A DNA stretch of 64,000 nucleotides from Pseudomonadota bacterium (GTDB taxonomy: Bacteria > Pseudomonadota > Gammaproteobacteria > Steroidobacterales > Steroidobacteraceae). The position numbers and the translations under genes are program-made. The stretch is from NCBI GenBank assembly GCA_023423065.1, contig JAFAGC010000029.1, positions 62,001 to 126,000 of the forward strand, in the 5' to 3' direction. The notes under the pieces are model-generated. The model ran no database searches. It was given only the letters and a program-made list of their open reading frames with translations, and was not told where the DNA came from. This document shows, piece by piece, positions 1 through 8,064 of the stretch (its first letter is position 1; each line of letters begins with the position of its first letter).

Positions 1-407
1 TGCCAATTCGAGGCCGAGGCCCAACTCACCAATTGAAGATCCTCGTCCTTCAGACCGCGTCGAATATCTACGATCAAGAAAAGGCCGAAGAGGCATGCAC
101 GGCGCGGCAGGGTTTCTATGAGCCGGGTCCACTGTGCGCGTTCCGCGGGGGATGCCCTTGCGAATCCGTAGCCGGGCAGATCGATGATGCGTCGGCCTTC
201 CCCGACTTCGAAGAAATTGAGTAGTTTGGTCCGGCCCGGAGTCTTGCTGGTACGCGCGAGTCCGTTGCGCACCAGGATTGCGTTGATCGCGCTCGACTTG
301 CCCGCGTTGGAACGCCCCGCGAACGCCACTTCGCGGCCCTCGTCGGGCGGGAACTGTCGGGCGTCGGCCACGGAAATCAGGAAGCGCACGTTCGGAAACT
401 GGCTCAT
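1..407 (-). CDS. engB: Ribosome biogenesis GTPase EngB (YsxC/YihA), 3' end outside window
   Basis: Small TRAFAC-class GTPase needed for assembly of the large ribosomal subunit. The ATG at 405-407 opens a frame that runs off the left edge, so about 135 N-terminal residues are visible. The P-loop reads GRSNAGKSS, the G2 region has KTPGRT, and G3 is DLPGYG, the EngB form of the switch motif. The start MSQFPNVRFLISVAD matches the usual short EngB N-terminus. It is divergent from the cytochrome c4 gene, an arrangement common in Pseudomonas-like gammaproteobacteria. The C-terminal G4 and G5 motifs lie outside the window. Confidence 0.93.
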   Translation of the reverse strand, partial: MSQFPNVRFLISVADARQFPPDEGREVAFAGRSNAGKSSAINAILVRNGLARTSKTPGRTKLLNFFEVGEGRRIIDLPGYGFARASPAERAQWTRLIETLPRRACLFGLFLIVDIRRGLKDEDLQLVSWASASNW

Positions 408-441
408 CTCAAGGCTCGCGCTCCCCTAAAGCCGGCTAGTG

Positions 442-447
442 TACAAT
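442..447 (+). promoter_or_regulatory. Possible -10 box for the cytochrome c4 gene
   Basis: TACAAT lies 30 bases before the chosen ATG at 478 in the 70-base divergent gap between engB and the cytochrome gene. I see no convincing -35 hexamer at the right distance, so this rests on the -10 match alone. Confidence 0.3.
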
Positions 448-477
448 TCGCCGCCTTCCTCGGAGCCCCGCAAGACC

Positions 478-1146
478 ATGATTGAGAGAAGATTTTCCGT
501 GCCCTTTGGCGCCGCGCTCGTCTGCACCCTGCTCGGTTTTGCCATTCCCGCCAGTGCAGCAGATGCCCCCAAGGGTGACGCCGCAGCCGGCGAGGCCAAG
601 GCCGCAGTGTGCACCGCGTGCCATGGTGTAAATGGCAACAGCGTGAACCCCGAGTGGCCCAGCCTGGCCGGGCAGAACGCGGCGTACATCCGCGAGCAGC
701 TCGATATGTTCAAGGCGCGCCAGCGCATCAACGAGGTCATGTACCCGGTCATCGCGAACCTGACGGAACAGGACTTCGCGGACCTGGCGGAATACTTCTC
801 CAAGCAGACCCCGACCGGACTCGAAGCGGATCCGTCGTACTGGAAGGCTGGCGAGGCGCTCTACAAGTCCGGCGACCCCGCCCGGAACATTCCTGCCTGC
901 ACCGCGTGCCACGGCCCGGCCGGCAAGGGCAATCCCGCATCCGGATACCCCGCGCTGCGCGCGCAACACTCCGTGTACACGGTGAAACAGCTGCAGGATT
1001 ACCACTCACAGAACCGCTATCGCGACGGCGCGGACCCGGCCAAGGTTCACGCGACGCGCAACAGCGCGATGATGACCACGATCGCCGAGCGGCTTTCGCC
1101 CGAAGACATCCGCAACCTGGCGTCGTACCTGCAGGGGCTGCGCTGA
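478..1146 (+). CDS. Diheme cytochrome c4
   Basis: Periplasmic diheme electron carrier, usually a donor to terminal oxidases. The 222-residue product starts with a Sec signal (hydrophobic residues about 8-26, ending PASA before ADAPKGD). Two cytochrome c domains follow, with heme motifs CTACH at residues 45-49 and 141-145. Internal symmetry and length fit the c4 family. An upstream in-frame ATG at 439 would place 13 charged residues before the signal, so 478 is preferred; GGAG at 462-465 is a loosely spaced ribosome site. The next gene is a DsbA-like thiol oxidase, which fits shared needs in exporting heme and disulfide proteins. Confidence 0.92.
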   Translation: MIERRFSVPFGAALVCTLLGFAIPASAADAPKGDAAAGEAKAAVCTACHGVNGNSVNPEWPSLAGQNAAYIREQLDMFKARQRINEVMYPVIANLTEQDFADLAEYFSKQTPTGLEADPSYWKAGEALYKSGDPARNIPACTACHGPAGKGNPASGYPALRAQHSVYTVKQLQDYHSQNRYRDGADPAKVHATRNSAMMTTIAERLSPEDIRNLASYLQGLR

Positions 1147-1168
1147 GGCAGCATCCCGCGAGGAGCCG

Positions 1169-1840
1169 ATGATGACTCGCGCGTTACGTCTGCTCGCACT
1201 GGGACTGATCGCATCGGTCGCCGCGTCCGCCGACAACCCGGGGGCGGCGTCCGTCGGGAAATGGCGCGCCGGGACTAACTACAACGTAGTCCCGTCCCCG
1301 CAGCCGACGTCGGCGCGCGGACGCGTCGACGTGAACGAGGTGTTCTGGTACGGCTGCGGCCACTGCTACGCGCTCGATCCGACTCTCGAGAACTGGCGCG
1401 AGACGAAGGCGGCATACATCGATTTCCGGCGCACGCCGGTGATGTGGGGACCACCACACCGCCAGCACGCCAAGCTCTTCTACACACTGCAGGCGCTCGG
1501 CCGCGCGGACCTGCACCCGAAAGTATTCGACGCGATTCACCGCGAAGGGAAGATGCTCGCGACCAACAACAACGACGACGACGCGGCACGCGCGATGCAC
1601 CTGGCCTTCCTCAAGAACCACGGCGTGTCGGAGAAGGATTTCAACGCCGCGTACGATTCGGAGGCCGTGGCCAAGAACCTCGAGCGCGCCCAGGAAGTCA
1701 CGCAACGATTCACCATCGGCAGCGTGCCGATGCTCATCGTGAACGGCAAATACACCACGACGGTCACGATGGCCGGTGGCTCGCCGGGCAGCCTCCTGTC
1801 CCTGATCGACGATCTCGCGGCGAGCGAGCGCGCGCGCTGA
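1169..1840 (+). CDS. DsbA-like thiol:disulfide oxidoreductase
   Basis: Periplasmic thioredoxin-fold protein that introduces disulfide bonds. An N-terminal signal (about residues 4-20) precedes a thioredoxin domain with active site CGHC at residues 63-66 in the context FWYGCGHCYALDP. The cis-proline loop is seen as GSVPMLIVNGKY, and a helical insertion lies between them. 223 residues is normal for DsbA. AGGAG at 1161-1165 supports the ATG at 1169, although 1172 is equally possible. It directly follows cytochrome c4, an association seen in pseudomonads. Confidence 0.9.
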   Translation: MMTRALRLLALGLIASVAASADNPGAASVGKWRAGTNYNVVPSPQPTSARGRVDVNEVFWYGCGHCYALDPTLENWRETKAAYIDFRRTPVMWGPPHRQHAKLFYTLQALGRADLHPKVFDAIHREGKMLATNNNDDDAARAMHLAFLKNHGVSEKDFNAAYDSEAVAKNLERAQEVTQRFTIGSVPMLIVNGKYTTTVTMAGGSPGSLLSLIDDLAASERAR

Positions 1841-1878
1841 GCGCGGCCACGCAAGGACATGCAGCACGCGGCGCGTAA

Positions 1879-2853
1879 ATGCTGAGTGCCTTCATCCCAC
1901 AGCCCCAGGGGCTCGCGCGCTTCGAGTTGCGCGCCGGTTCCGCGATTCCGCCCGATGCCATCTGGCTCGACCTGCTCGAGCCGACGCCGTCCGAAGAACG
2001 GCAGGTCGAAAGCTTCCTGGCCATCGAAGTTCCGACTCGCGATGAAATGCGCGAGATCGAGTCCTCGAATCGGCTCTACGAGGAGAACGGCGCGCTCTAC
2101 ATGACCGCGACCGTGATCACGAAGCTCGATTCCGATCTGCCTGAGAGCACGCAGATCACGTTCATCCTCTCGAGCGTCAAGCTCGTGACGAACCGCTACG
2201 TCGATCCGTTGCCGTTCCGCCGTTTCATCGCGTACGCGGAACGGCATCCGAACTCCTGCAATTCGCCCCCCGCGCTGCTCGCGGGGCTCGTGGAAGCCAT
2301 CGTCAACCGGGTTGCCGACGTCATCGAACGCGCGGCGACCGATCTCGACGCCGCTTCCGCCGAAGTCTTCAGCGCCTCGCGGCGCCGGCGCGGCGCCATG
2401 CGTGACTTCCGCAACATTCTCGAACGCCTCGGGCAGAACGGCGATCTCATCTCCAAGGCCCGCGAGAGTCTCGTGAGCCTCGGCCGCATGCTGACCTTCC
2501 TGCAGCAGAGCACGACGGTGCCGATGTCGCAGGAGGTTCGGGGCAGGTTCCGCACCGTCGCCCGCGACGTCATGGCGATGAGCGACCATGCGTCGTTCCT
2601 GGGTACGAAAGTGGCGTTCATCCTCGATGCCACGCTCGGCCTCATCAACATCGACCAGAACAACATCCTCAAGATCTTCTCGGTCGTGACCGTGTTCCTG
2701 CTGCCACCGTCGGTCATCGGGGCCGTTTACGGCATGAATTTCGACCAGATCCCCTGGCTGCACGAACGCTGGGGCTTCTGGGCCGCGCTGGGACTGATGC
2801 TGGTCTCCGCGATCGGCCCATTCCTCTACTTCAAGCGGAAACGGTGGCTCTGA
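1879..2853 (+). CDS. corA: CorA-family divalent cation transporter
   Basis: Inner-membrane Mg2+/Co2+ (or Zn2+) channel of the CorA/ZntB family. The 324-residue product has a long acidic and helical cytoplasmic N-terminal part and two C-terminal transmembrane helices (about residues 265-285 and 298-318). The signature YGMN sits at the end of the first helix. The C-terminus KRKRW is basic, as expected for the cytoplasmic tail. No good ribosome site is visible before the ATG, so the start is moderately certain. Substrate cannot be assigned from sequence alone. Confidence 0.88.
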   Translation: MLSAFIPQPQGLARFELRAGSAIPPDAIWLDLLEPTPSEERQVESFLAIEVPTRDEMREIESSNRLYEENGALYMTATVITKLDSDLPESTQITFILSSVKLVTNRYVDPLPFRRFIAYAERHPNSCNSPPALLAGLVEAIVNRVADVIERAATDLDAASAEVFSASRRRRGAMRDFRNILERLGQNGDLISKARESLVSLGRMLTFLQQSTTVPMSQEVRGRFRTVARDVMAMSDHASFLGTKVAFILDATLGLINIDQNNILKIFSVVTVFLLPPSVIGAVYGMNFDQIPWLHERWGFWAALGLMLVSAIGPFLYFKRKRWL

Positions 2854-2874
2854 CCGGCTAGAATCCGCAGTCCC

Positions 2875-2951
2875 GCGCCCGTAGCTCAGCTGGATAGAGT
2901 GACGGTTTCCGAAACCGTAGGTCACAGGTTCGAATCCTGTCGGGCGCGCCA
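2875..2951 (+). tRNA. tRNA-Arg, anticodon CCG
   Basis: A complete 77-base cloverleaf. The acceptor arm GCGCCCG pairs with CGGGCGC, the D arm contains AGCTGGATA, the anticodon stem ACGGT/ACCGT encloses loop TTCCGAA (anticodon CCG, reading CGG), and the T arm has TTCGAAT. CCA is encoded at 2949-2951. It lies alone between corA and a cytochrome gene. No integrase or direct repeat adjoins it, so there is no sign it serves as an attachment site here. Confidence 0.97.
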
Positions 2952-2978
2952 GTTTTCACATAGATATACTTCGCGCCC

Positions 2979-3491
2979 ATGAGTAAGCAGGACTCCCATT
3001 TCTTCAATAATTTCAGCCTCGTGCTGGGCATTTTGTTTGCCGTGACCATCGGCCTTTTCGTGCTCGCGCGCCACGTCGGCGCCGAACACCAGGTCAAGCA
3101 GGTGACGCGCGACCCGCGTTTCCTCGCCAGTGTCGAGGAACGGCTGCAGCCCGTCTCACGCGTGGCGATCGCCGGCCAGGACAACTCGGCGCTGAAGATC
3201 GAGAGTGTGGGACCCGCCACTCCGGCCCGGGCACTGCCCGCGGATGGCACCGCTGCTTACGCCGAAGGCTGCGCCACCTGCCACGGTACGGGTCTCGCGG
3301 GCGCCCCGAAGGCCGGCGACAAGGGCGCCTGGGGACCACGCATCGCGCAGGGCAAGGACACGCTGTACAAGCACGCCCTGGAAGGCTTCAACGGCAAGAC
3401 CGGCGTGATGCCCGCGAAGGGCGGCCAGACGGCTTGGCCGGATGACCTCGTCCGCGAGGCTGTCGACCACATGGTCGGGCTCGCACAGTAA
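2979..3491 (+). CDS. Membrane-anchored monoheme cytochrome c (cytochrome c5 type)
   Basis: 170-residue product with an uncleaved N-terminal transmembrane anchor (about residues 14-30), a variable linker, and one class I cytochrome c domain. The heme motif CATCH is at residues 98-102 and the likely distal ligand is Met144 in TGVMPAKGG. The residues around that methionine and the GC-rich glycine loops resemble cytochrome c5. It probably transfers electrons at the periplasmic face of the inner membrane. It is convergent with comM, only 9 bases apart. Confidence 0.88.
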   Translation: MSKQDSHFFNNFSLVLGILFAVTIGLFVLARHVGAEHQVKQVTRDPRFLASVEERLQPVSRVAIAGQDNSALKIESVGPATPARALPADGTAAYAEGCATCHGTGLAGAPKAGDKGAWGPRIAQGKDTLYKHALEGFNGKTGVMPAKGGQTAWPDDLVREAVDHMVGLAQ

Positions 3492-3500
3492 GTATCGAGA

Positions 3501-5015
3501 TCACTCGATCGCGCGCCGCAGCTGCATGGCTTCGGCGAGATGAACGGGCCCGATCGGGCCCGTTTCGTTTTCCAGGTCCGCGATCGTGCGCGCGACGCGC
3601 AGCACGCGGTGGACCCCCCGCGCCGACAGTCCAAGTTTGGCGCGCGCCTGCCCCAGCAATCTCTTGCCGAGCCGATCCAGCCGGCACAACTTCTGCGCGT
3701 CGCGGCCGACGAGCGCGGCATTGAGCAGACCCGAACGCGCGACTTGCAACTCATGCGCGGCCCGGATGCGCTCGGCCACGCGAGCCGAAGACCACTGGCC
3801 GTCCGCGGGCGTCACGTCCTCGAGCAATTCCTCGCTCGACAGCGAAGGCACTTCGACACGCAGATCGATGCGATCGAGCAGCGGTCCCGAGACGCGCGAG
3901 CGATAACGCGCAATGACGCCGGGCGGACAGCGGCAACGACCGGAGTTGTCGCCGAGATATCCGCACGGGCATGGGTTCATCGCGGCCACGAGCTGGAATC
4001 GCGCGGGATATTCCACGCGCAACGCGGCGCGCGCGATCGACACGTGGCCGGATTCGAGCGGCTCGCGCAACGACTCGAGCACCGCGCGATTGAATTCCGG
4101 CAGCTCGTCCAGGAACAACACTCCGCGATGCGCCAGGCTCACTTCTCCGGGCAGCGCGCGTGGACCGCCGCCGATGATGGCGCTCGCGGATGCGCTGTGA
4201 TGCGGCGCGCGGAACGGGCGCCTTCCGAATTCGCGCACGTCGAATCCGCGTCCGGTCACCGAGGCGATCGCGGCCACGTCGAGCGCCTCGTCGGGACGCA
4301 GCGGAGGCAGCAATCCCGGCAGCCGTTGCGCGAGCATGCTCTTGCCGGTGCCGGGTGGACCCACGAGCAGCAGGCTGTGTCCGCCGGCTGCCGCGATCAG
4401 CAGCGCGCGCTTGGCGGAAGCCTGCCCACGGACGTCCGCGAGATCGGGAATGCTCGCGACGGCCGCCATCGTTCCGCCGATCGACGAAGGCATCTGTTCA
4501 TCGATGACGCTCGTATCGCAGGCGGCTAGCAAGGTTCGCGCTCCATGCGCGGCTACGGGCTCGGCGAGTCTCGCCTCGGCGAGATTCGCCGCGGGCACGA
4601 CGACACGGCGCGACTCCCGCCGCGCATGCGCGGCGGCGAGCAGCACGCCTTTGACCGGCTTGAGCTCACCCGCGAGGCCCAACTCCCCGTAGAACTCGGT
4701 TTCCTCGAGTGTGGTTTCGTCGAGGCGTATCTGCGAGGACGCGAGCAGGATGCCGAGCGCGATCGGCAGGTCGTAGCGACAACCTTCCTTCGGCAGGTCG
4801 GCCGGCGAGAGATTCACGGTGATGCGGCCAGCGGGAAACTGGAAGCCGGAGTTGACGAGCGCGGCGCGCACCCGATCCTTGCTTTCCTTCACCGCGACCG
4901 CGGGCAACCCGACGATCGAGAAGGTCGGCAGGCCTCCGCCCAGGTGAACTTCGACTTCCACGCGCGGCGCGGATAGTCCGATCTGCGCGCGGCTCGCCAC
5001 GCGTGCGGTCCCCAT
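3501..5015 (-). CDS. comM: ComM/YifB Mg-chelatase-like AAA+ ATPase
   Basis: Hexameric branch-migration helicase implicated in integrating transforming DNA. N-terminal domain resembles the Lon protease S16 fold (start ARVASRAQIGL). An AAA+ core follows with Walker A GPPGTGKS at about residues 219-226 and Walker B GVLFLDELPEF. A C4 zinc-like cluster (NPCPCGYLGD...GRCRCPP) and the C-terminal Mg_chelatase_C region complete it. I chose the ATG at 5015, preceded by GGGAGGT in transcript sense, over an earlier in-frame start at 5054 because homologues begin near MGTARV. 504 residues is typical. Confidence 0.93.
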   Translation of the reverse strand: MGTARVASRAQIGLSAPRVEVEVHLGGGLPTFSIVGLPAVAVKESKDRVRAALVNSGFQFPAGRITVNLSPADLPKEGCRYDLPIALGILLASSQIRLDETTLEETEFYGELGLAGELKPVKGVLLAAAHARRESRRVVVPAANLAEARLAEPVAAHGARTLLAACDTSVIDEQMPSSIGGTMAAVASIPDLADVRGQASAKRALLIAAAGGHSLLLVGPPGTGKSMLAQRLPGLLPPLRPDEALDVAAIASVTGRGFDVREFGRRPFRAPHHSASASAIIGGGPRALPGEVSLAHRGVLFLDELPEFNRAVLESLREPLESGHVSIARAALRVEYPARFQLVAAMNPCPCGYLGDNSGRCRCPPGVIARYRSRVSGPLLDRIDLRVEVPSLSSEELLEDVTPADGQWSSARVAERIRAAHELQVARSGLLNAALVGRDAQKLCRLDRLGKRLLGQARAKLGLSARGVHRVLRVARTIADLENETGPIGPVHLAEAMQLRRAIE

Positions 5016-5063
5016 TGAACCTCCCTGTTCATTCGCCGGCGTCCATGCCGGCAAGGCAGTCGA

Positions 5064-5333
5064 CTAGCGACCGCCGGAATTCGCGAGTTTCGCCTCGAGA
5101 TCCGCGACGCGGCGCTCCAACTCCTCGAGCCGCGCGCGCGTGCGTTCGAGCACCTTTCGTTGCGCGTCGAATTCTTCGCGACCGGCGAGATCGAGCTTTC
5201 CGAGATTGGCGCGCAGCACCGCGCGGAAGTTGTTTTCCAGGTCCTCGCGCAGGCCGGAGGCGCCCGATGCGATTCCCGGTGGCAGACCCTGCATCAGGCT
5301 GCGTAGCAATTCTTCGACCCTCGGAATCTCCAC
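5064..5333 (-). CDS. ubiK: UbiK-like accessory factor (BMFP domain)
   Basis: Small 89-residue BMFP/YqiC-type protein that helps ubiquinone biosynthesis by supporting the UbiJ-UbiK lipid-binding factor. The N-terminal amphipathic helix (PRVEELLRSLMQGLP) and C-terminal coiled coil rich in Arg, Glu and Leu (about residues 50-85) are characteristic. The start codon is GTG at 5333, with GGAG seven bases upstream in transcript sense. ubiE, ubiJ and ubiB lie 26 kb away in the same window. Confidence 0.85.
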   Translation of the reverse strand: MEIPRVEELLRSLMQGLPPGIASGASGLREDLENNFRAVLRANLGKLDLAGREEFDAQRKVLERTRARLEELERRVADLEAKLANSGGR

Positions 5334-5473
5334 CGGCGGCTCTCCTGGCTGTTTGGCGGCTTTTTGCCCTGTTTTGTCGCGCGATCAAATTCCACGCCCC
5401 AACTTTGGGCGTCCCGCACGGAACCCTGCCCGTTCTCGCGCTGCAACGGGCCACTTCCTCGCCCCTTTGGGGC

Positions 5474-5489
5474 TGGCATGGAACCTGCA
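5474..5489 (+). promoter_or_regulatory. Sigma54 promoter of glnK-amtB
   Basis: TGGCATGGAACCTGCA matches the -24/-12 sigma54 consensus (TGGCACG, four bases, TTGCW), with the invariant GG and GC correctly spaced. It lies about 110 bases before glnK, in the only substantial gap upstream of the operon. NtrC-activated sigma54 control of glnK-amtB is well known in proteobacteria. I could not find a convincing NtrC dyad upstream. Confidence 0.8.
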
Positions 5490-5599
5490 CTTTGATCAGG
5501 GGCCCAGATGGCCGGCCAAAACGATGCGCCAGCCAATGAGCAAAAGGGAGCATACGCGCCGCGATGGCGCGTGATCCATCGGATAACGACGCCAAAGCG

Positions 5600-5938
5600 A
5601 TGAAAATGATCACTGCAATCATTCGCCCGTGGAAGCTCGACGACCTGCAAATCGCGGTCGCGCGACTCGGCGTGCAGGGGATCACCGTCACCGAGGTCAC
5701 CGGTTACGGCCGTCAGCGCGGGCATTCGGAGCACTACCGCGGCTCCGAGTACCAGGTGGAGTTCGTTCCCAAACTACGCGTCGAAATCGTGCTCGACGAC
5801 AACTCGGCGGAGGCCGTCGTCGAAGCGATCAGCAATGTGTGTCGTACCGGCAAGACCGGTGACGGCAAGATTTTCCTGGCGCCAGTCGGTGAAGCGGTGC
5901 GGATACGCACCCGCGAATCCGGTGCGGCGGCAGCCTGA
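5600..5938 (+). CDS. glnK: PII nitrogen regulatory protein GlnK/GlnB
   Basis: Trimeric signal protein that senses 2-oxoglutarate and ATP/ADP and controls AmtB and glutamine synthetase regulation. The 112-residue product begins MKMITAIIRPWK. The T-loop reads GHSEHYRGSEYQVEF and keeps Tyr51, the uridylylation site. The C-terminal VRIRTRE carries the nucleotide-binding arginines. An in-frame ATG at 5564 exists, but the conserved family start is at 5600. amtB follows after 22 bases, and a sigma54 promoter lies upstream. Confidence 0.94.
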   Translation: MKMITAIIRPWKLDDLQIAVARLGVQGITVTEVTGYGRQRGHSEHYRGSEYQVEFVPKLRVEIVLDDNSAEAVVEAISNVCRTGKTGDGKIFLAPVGEAVRIRTRESGAAAA

Positions 5939-5960
5939 GATGTCGTTGAGGAGCTATTAC

Positions 5961-7304
5961 ATGCAAGAAGATAAGAAGAGAACGAAGGGTGGCAGCCTTC
6001 TCACGCGCGGTCTCGGCGCGGCGCTGCTGTTGATGGGTCCGGCATTGGCATTCGCGCAGGAAGCGGCGGAGGCGGCACCCGTCCCTGACAAGGGCGACAC
6101 GGCGTGGATGATCGTCGCGACGCTGCTCGTCATCATGATGGCCGTCCCCGGCCTGGCACTGTTCTACGGCGGCATGGTACGCGCGAAGAACGTGCTCTCG
6201 GTCGCGATGCAGGTGTTCGTGGTTTTCTCGTTGTTGACCGTCTTGTGGGTCATCTACGGCTACAGCCTCGCTTTCAACGGCACCGGACAATGGATCGGTG
6301 ACTTCAGCCGGTTGTTCCTGTCGGGCATCACGGCCGACACGAATGCCGCGACCTTCACCGAAGGCGTAGTGATCCCGGAACTCGTCTTCGTCGCATTCCA
6401 GGCGACCTTCGCAGCCATCACCACGGCGCTCGCCGTCGGCGGCTTCGCGGAACGCACGAAGTTCTCCGCGGTGCTGCTGTTCGCGATCATCTGGTTCACG
6501 TTCTCCTATCTGCCCATCGCGCGCATGGTGTGGTTCTCCGAGGGTTATCTCTTCAAGCTCGGCGCACTCGACTACGCGGGCGGCACGGTCGTGCACATCA
6601 ACGCCGGTATCGCGGGCCTGGTGGGCGCGTTGATCGTCGGCAAGCGCGTGGGCTACGGCACGGCACCGATGCCGCCGCACAACGTTCCCTACGTGATGAT
6701 CGGCGCCGCGCTGCTGTGGACCGGTTGGTTCGGATTCAACGTCGGCTCGGGTCTCGAAGCGAACAACTTCGCCGGCCTCGTGTTCCTGAACACCTTCGTC
6801 TGCACCGCGGCCGCGGTGGTTGCCTGGACCTTCGGTGAATGGATCTTCCGCGGCAAGCCGACCATGCTCGGCGCGGCCTCGGGTGCGGTCGCCGGCCTCG
6901 TGGCCATCACGCCCTCCTGCGGCGCGGTGGGCCCGACTGGCGCGATCATCCTGGGTCTCGCGGCGGGTCTCGTCTGCCTCTGGGCGGTTGCCGGACTCAA
7001 GAAGATGCTGGGCTACGACGATTCGCTCGACGTGTTCGGCGTCCATGCGGTCGGCGGCATTCTCGGCGCGCTCGCCACCGGCATCCTGGGTCACTCGTCG
7101 CTCGGTGGCGTGGCGTCCTTCGAAAGCATCCCGGCCCAGCTCGGAATCCAGGCGACGGGCGTGATCATCACGGTGGTCTGGTCCGCTGTCGTGACTGCGA
7201 TTGCGTTCTACGTGATCAAGTTCACGATCGGCCTGCGCCCGAGCGAGGACGTCGAGCGCGAAGGCCTCGACATCTCCGAGCACGGCGAGCGGGCTTACGA
7301 CTGA
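5961..7304 (+). CDS. amtB: Ammonium transporter AmtB
   Basis: Trimeric inner-membrane ammonium channel. The 447-residue precursor has an N-terminal signal-like segment (about residues 11-32) as in other Amt proteins, then 11 membrane helices. The conduction-pore histidines are H212 (VVHINAG) and H362 (VFGVHAVGG). The second-helix motif LFYGGMVR is present. The ATG at 5961 is preceded by GAGGAG at 5948-5953, ruling out the in-frame ATG at 5940. It forms a two-gene operon with glnK, whose product blocks the channel when nitrogen is sufficient. A strong terminator follows. Confidence 0.95.
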   Translation: MQEDKKRTKGGSLLTRGLGAALLLMGPALAFAQEAAEAAPVPDKGDTAWMIVATLLVIMMAVPGLALFYGGMVRAKNVLSVAMQVFVVFSLLTVLWVIYGYSLAFNGTGQWIGDFSRLFLSGITADTNAATFTEGVVIPELVFVAFQATFAAITTALAVGGFAERTKFSAVLLFAIIWFTFSYLPIARMVWFSEGYLFKLGALDYAGGTVVHINAGIAGLVGALIVGKRVGYGTAPMPPHNVPYVMIGAALLWTGWFGFNVGSGLEANNFAGLVFLNTFVCTAAAVVAWTFGEWIFRGKPTMLGAASGAVAGLVAITPSCGAVGPTGAIILGLAAGLVCLWAVAGLKKMLGYDDSLDVFGVHAVGGILGALATGILGHSSLGGVASFESIPAQLGIQATGVIITVVWSAVVTAIAFYVIKFTIGLRPSEDVEREGLDISEHGERAYD

Positions 7305-7330
7305 AGCAACGGTCCGCCGCGTAAAAACGA

Positions 7331-7364
7331 GCCTCCCGGGACTCACGTCCCGGGAGGCTTTTTT
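7331..7364 (+). terminator. Rho-independent terminator after amtB
   Basis: A perfect 12-bp stem (7331-7342 with 7347-7358, starting GCCTCCCGGGAC), a TCAC loop and six Ts at 7359-7364. It is 26 bases after the amtB stop. A second GC-rich hairpin without a T tract follows at 7398-7416 (CGCCCCCG, loop AAG). Confidence 0.95.
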
Positions 7365-7529
7365 GCGCCCGTTTCCAGGCGTAAGCGCCAGTTCTCGCGC
7401 CCCCGAAGCGGGGGCGTCCATGCAATTGCCGAATCGGGGGGTTTCCGGGGGTTTTCCGGCTTGTGTGTGATGGGGTTCAAAGGTTTTGATTGGCCTCCGG
7501 GGCGATAATCCGGGTACCGGAGGAAGCGT

Positions 7530-8000
7530 ATGCGTTCGACCATCATTGCCGTTCTCGCAGGTGTCCTGGCCAGCGCTGTCGCGCAGGCCGGCGACATCTA
7601 CAAATACGTCGACGAGACGGGCAAGACGCTCTACACCGACAAACCCATCCCGGGTGCGGTCCTGGTTGCCACCGGCTCGCAACGTCCGCCCGAAGCGGCC
7701 CAGCGCAGCTACGCCGCGCAGCAGACCGCCACGAACAACCAGCTCGCCGCCAGCAACGAGCGCGTCGCGCAGGGTCAGACCGACTCGCGCCTCGCCGCAC
7801 AGGTCGCGAAGGACCTCGAAGCTTCGCGCGCGGAACGCTGCAAGAAGGCGCGCGAGACTTACCAGTCCACCCTCAACTCGCATCGTCTGTTCACGCAGCT
7901 GCCGAACGGAGAGCGCAAGTACCTTTCGGACGAAGAGATCGTGAAAGCGCGCCTCGACAGCGCGAAGGCCGTCGAATCCATCTGCGGCCCGCAAGGCTGA
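7530..8000 (+). CDS. DUF4124 domain-containing periplasmic protein
   Basis: 156-residue exported protein. A cleavable signal (residues 1-20, ending AVAQA) is followed by the DUF4124 signature GDIYKYVDETGKTLYTDKPIPG, a short WW-like beta segment. The remainder is a charged, probably helical region with two cysteines. The start has a good ribosome site, GGAGGAAG, just before the ATG. DUF4124 proteins are common in gamma- and betaproteobacteria, and their role is not established. Confidence 0.85.
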   Translation: MRSTIIAVLAGVLASAVAQAGDIYKYVDETGKTLYTDKPIPGAVLVATGSQRPPEAAQRSYAAQQTATNNQLAASNERVAQGQTDSRLAAQVAKDLEASRAERCKKARETYQSTLNSHRLFTQLPNGERKYLSDEEIVKARLDSAKAVESICGPQG

Positions 8001-8015
8001 GGACCCGGCCGTTCG

Positions 8016-8039
8016 AGCCCAAGTCGAACGACTCGGGCT
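8016..8039 (+). terminator. Possible terminator hairpin after the DUF4124 gene
   Basis: Arms AGCCCAAGTCG and CGACTCGGGCT pair with one mismatch around a two-base loop, 15 bases after the stop codon. No T tract follows, so termination is uncertain. Confidence 0.35.
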
Positions 8040-8064
8040 GAAGCTTTGCTAAAGTCGCGCGCCT

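Noticed and set aside
1537..2925. 462-codon minus-strand frame over the DsbA and CorA genes and the tRNA
   Set aside because: It runs through the tRNA-Arg gene and opposite two recognised genes.
2875..2951. tRNA-Arg as an integration site
   Set aside because: There is no adjacent integrase, no partial tRNA copy within the window, and the neighbours are core genes.
5600..5606. glnK starting at ATG 5606 or at upstream ATG 5564
   Set aside because: The PII family N-terminus (MKxITAIIxPxK) fits 5600. The 5564 start adds twelve residues with no family support, and 5606 would remove the first two.
5829..7994. 721-codon minus-strand frame spanning amtB and the DUF4124 gene
   Set aside because: It crosses a strong terminator and two well-supported genes and shows low-complexity Arg/Asp/His text.
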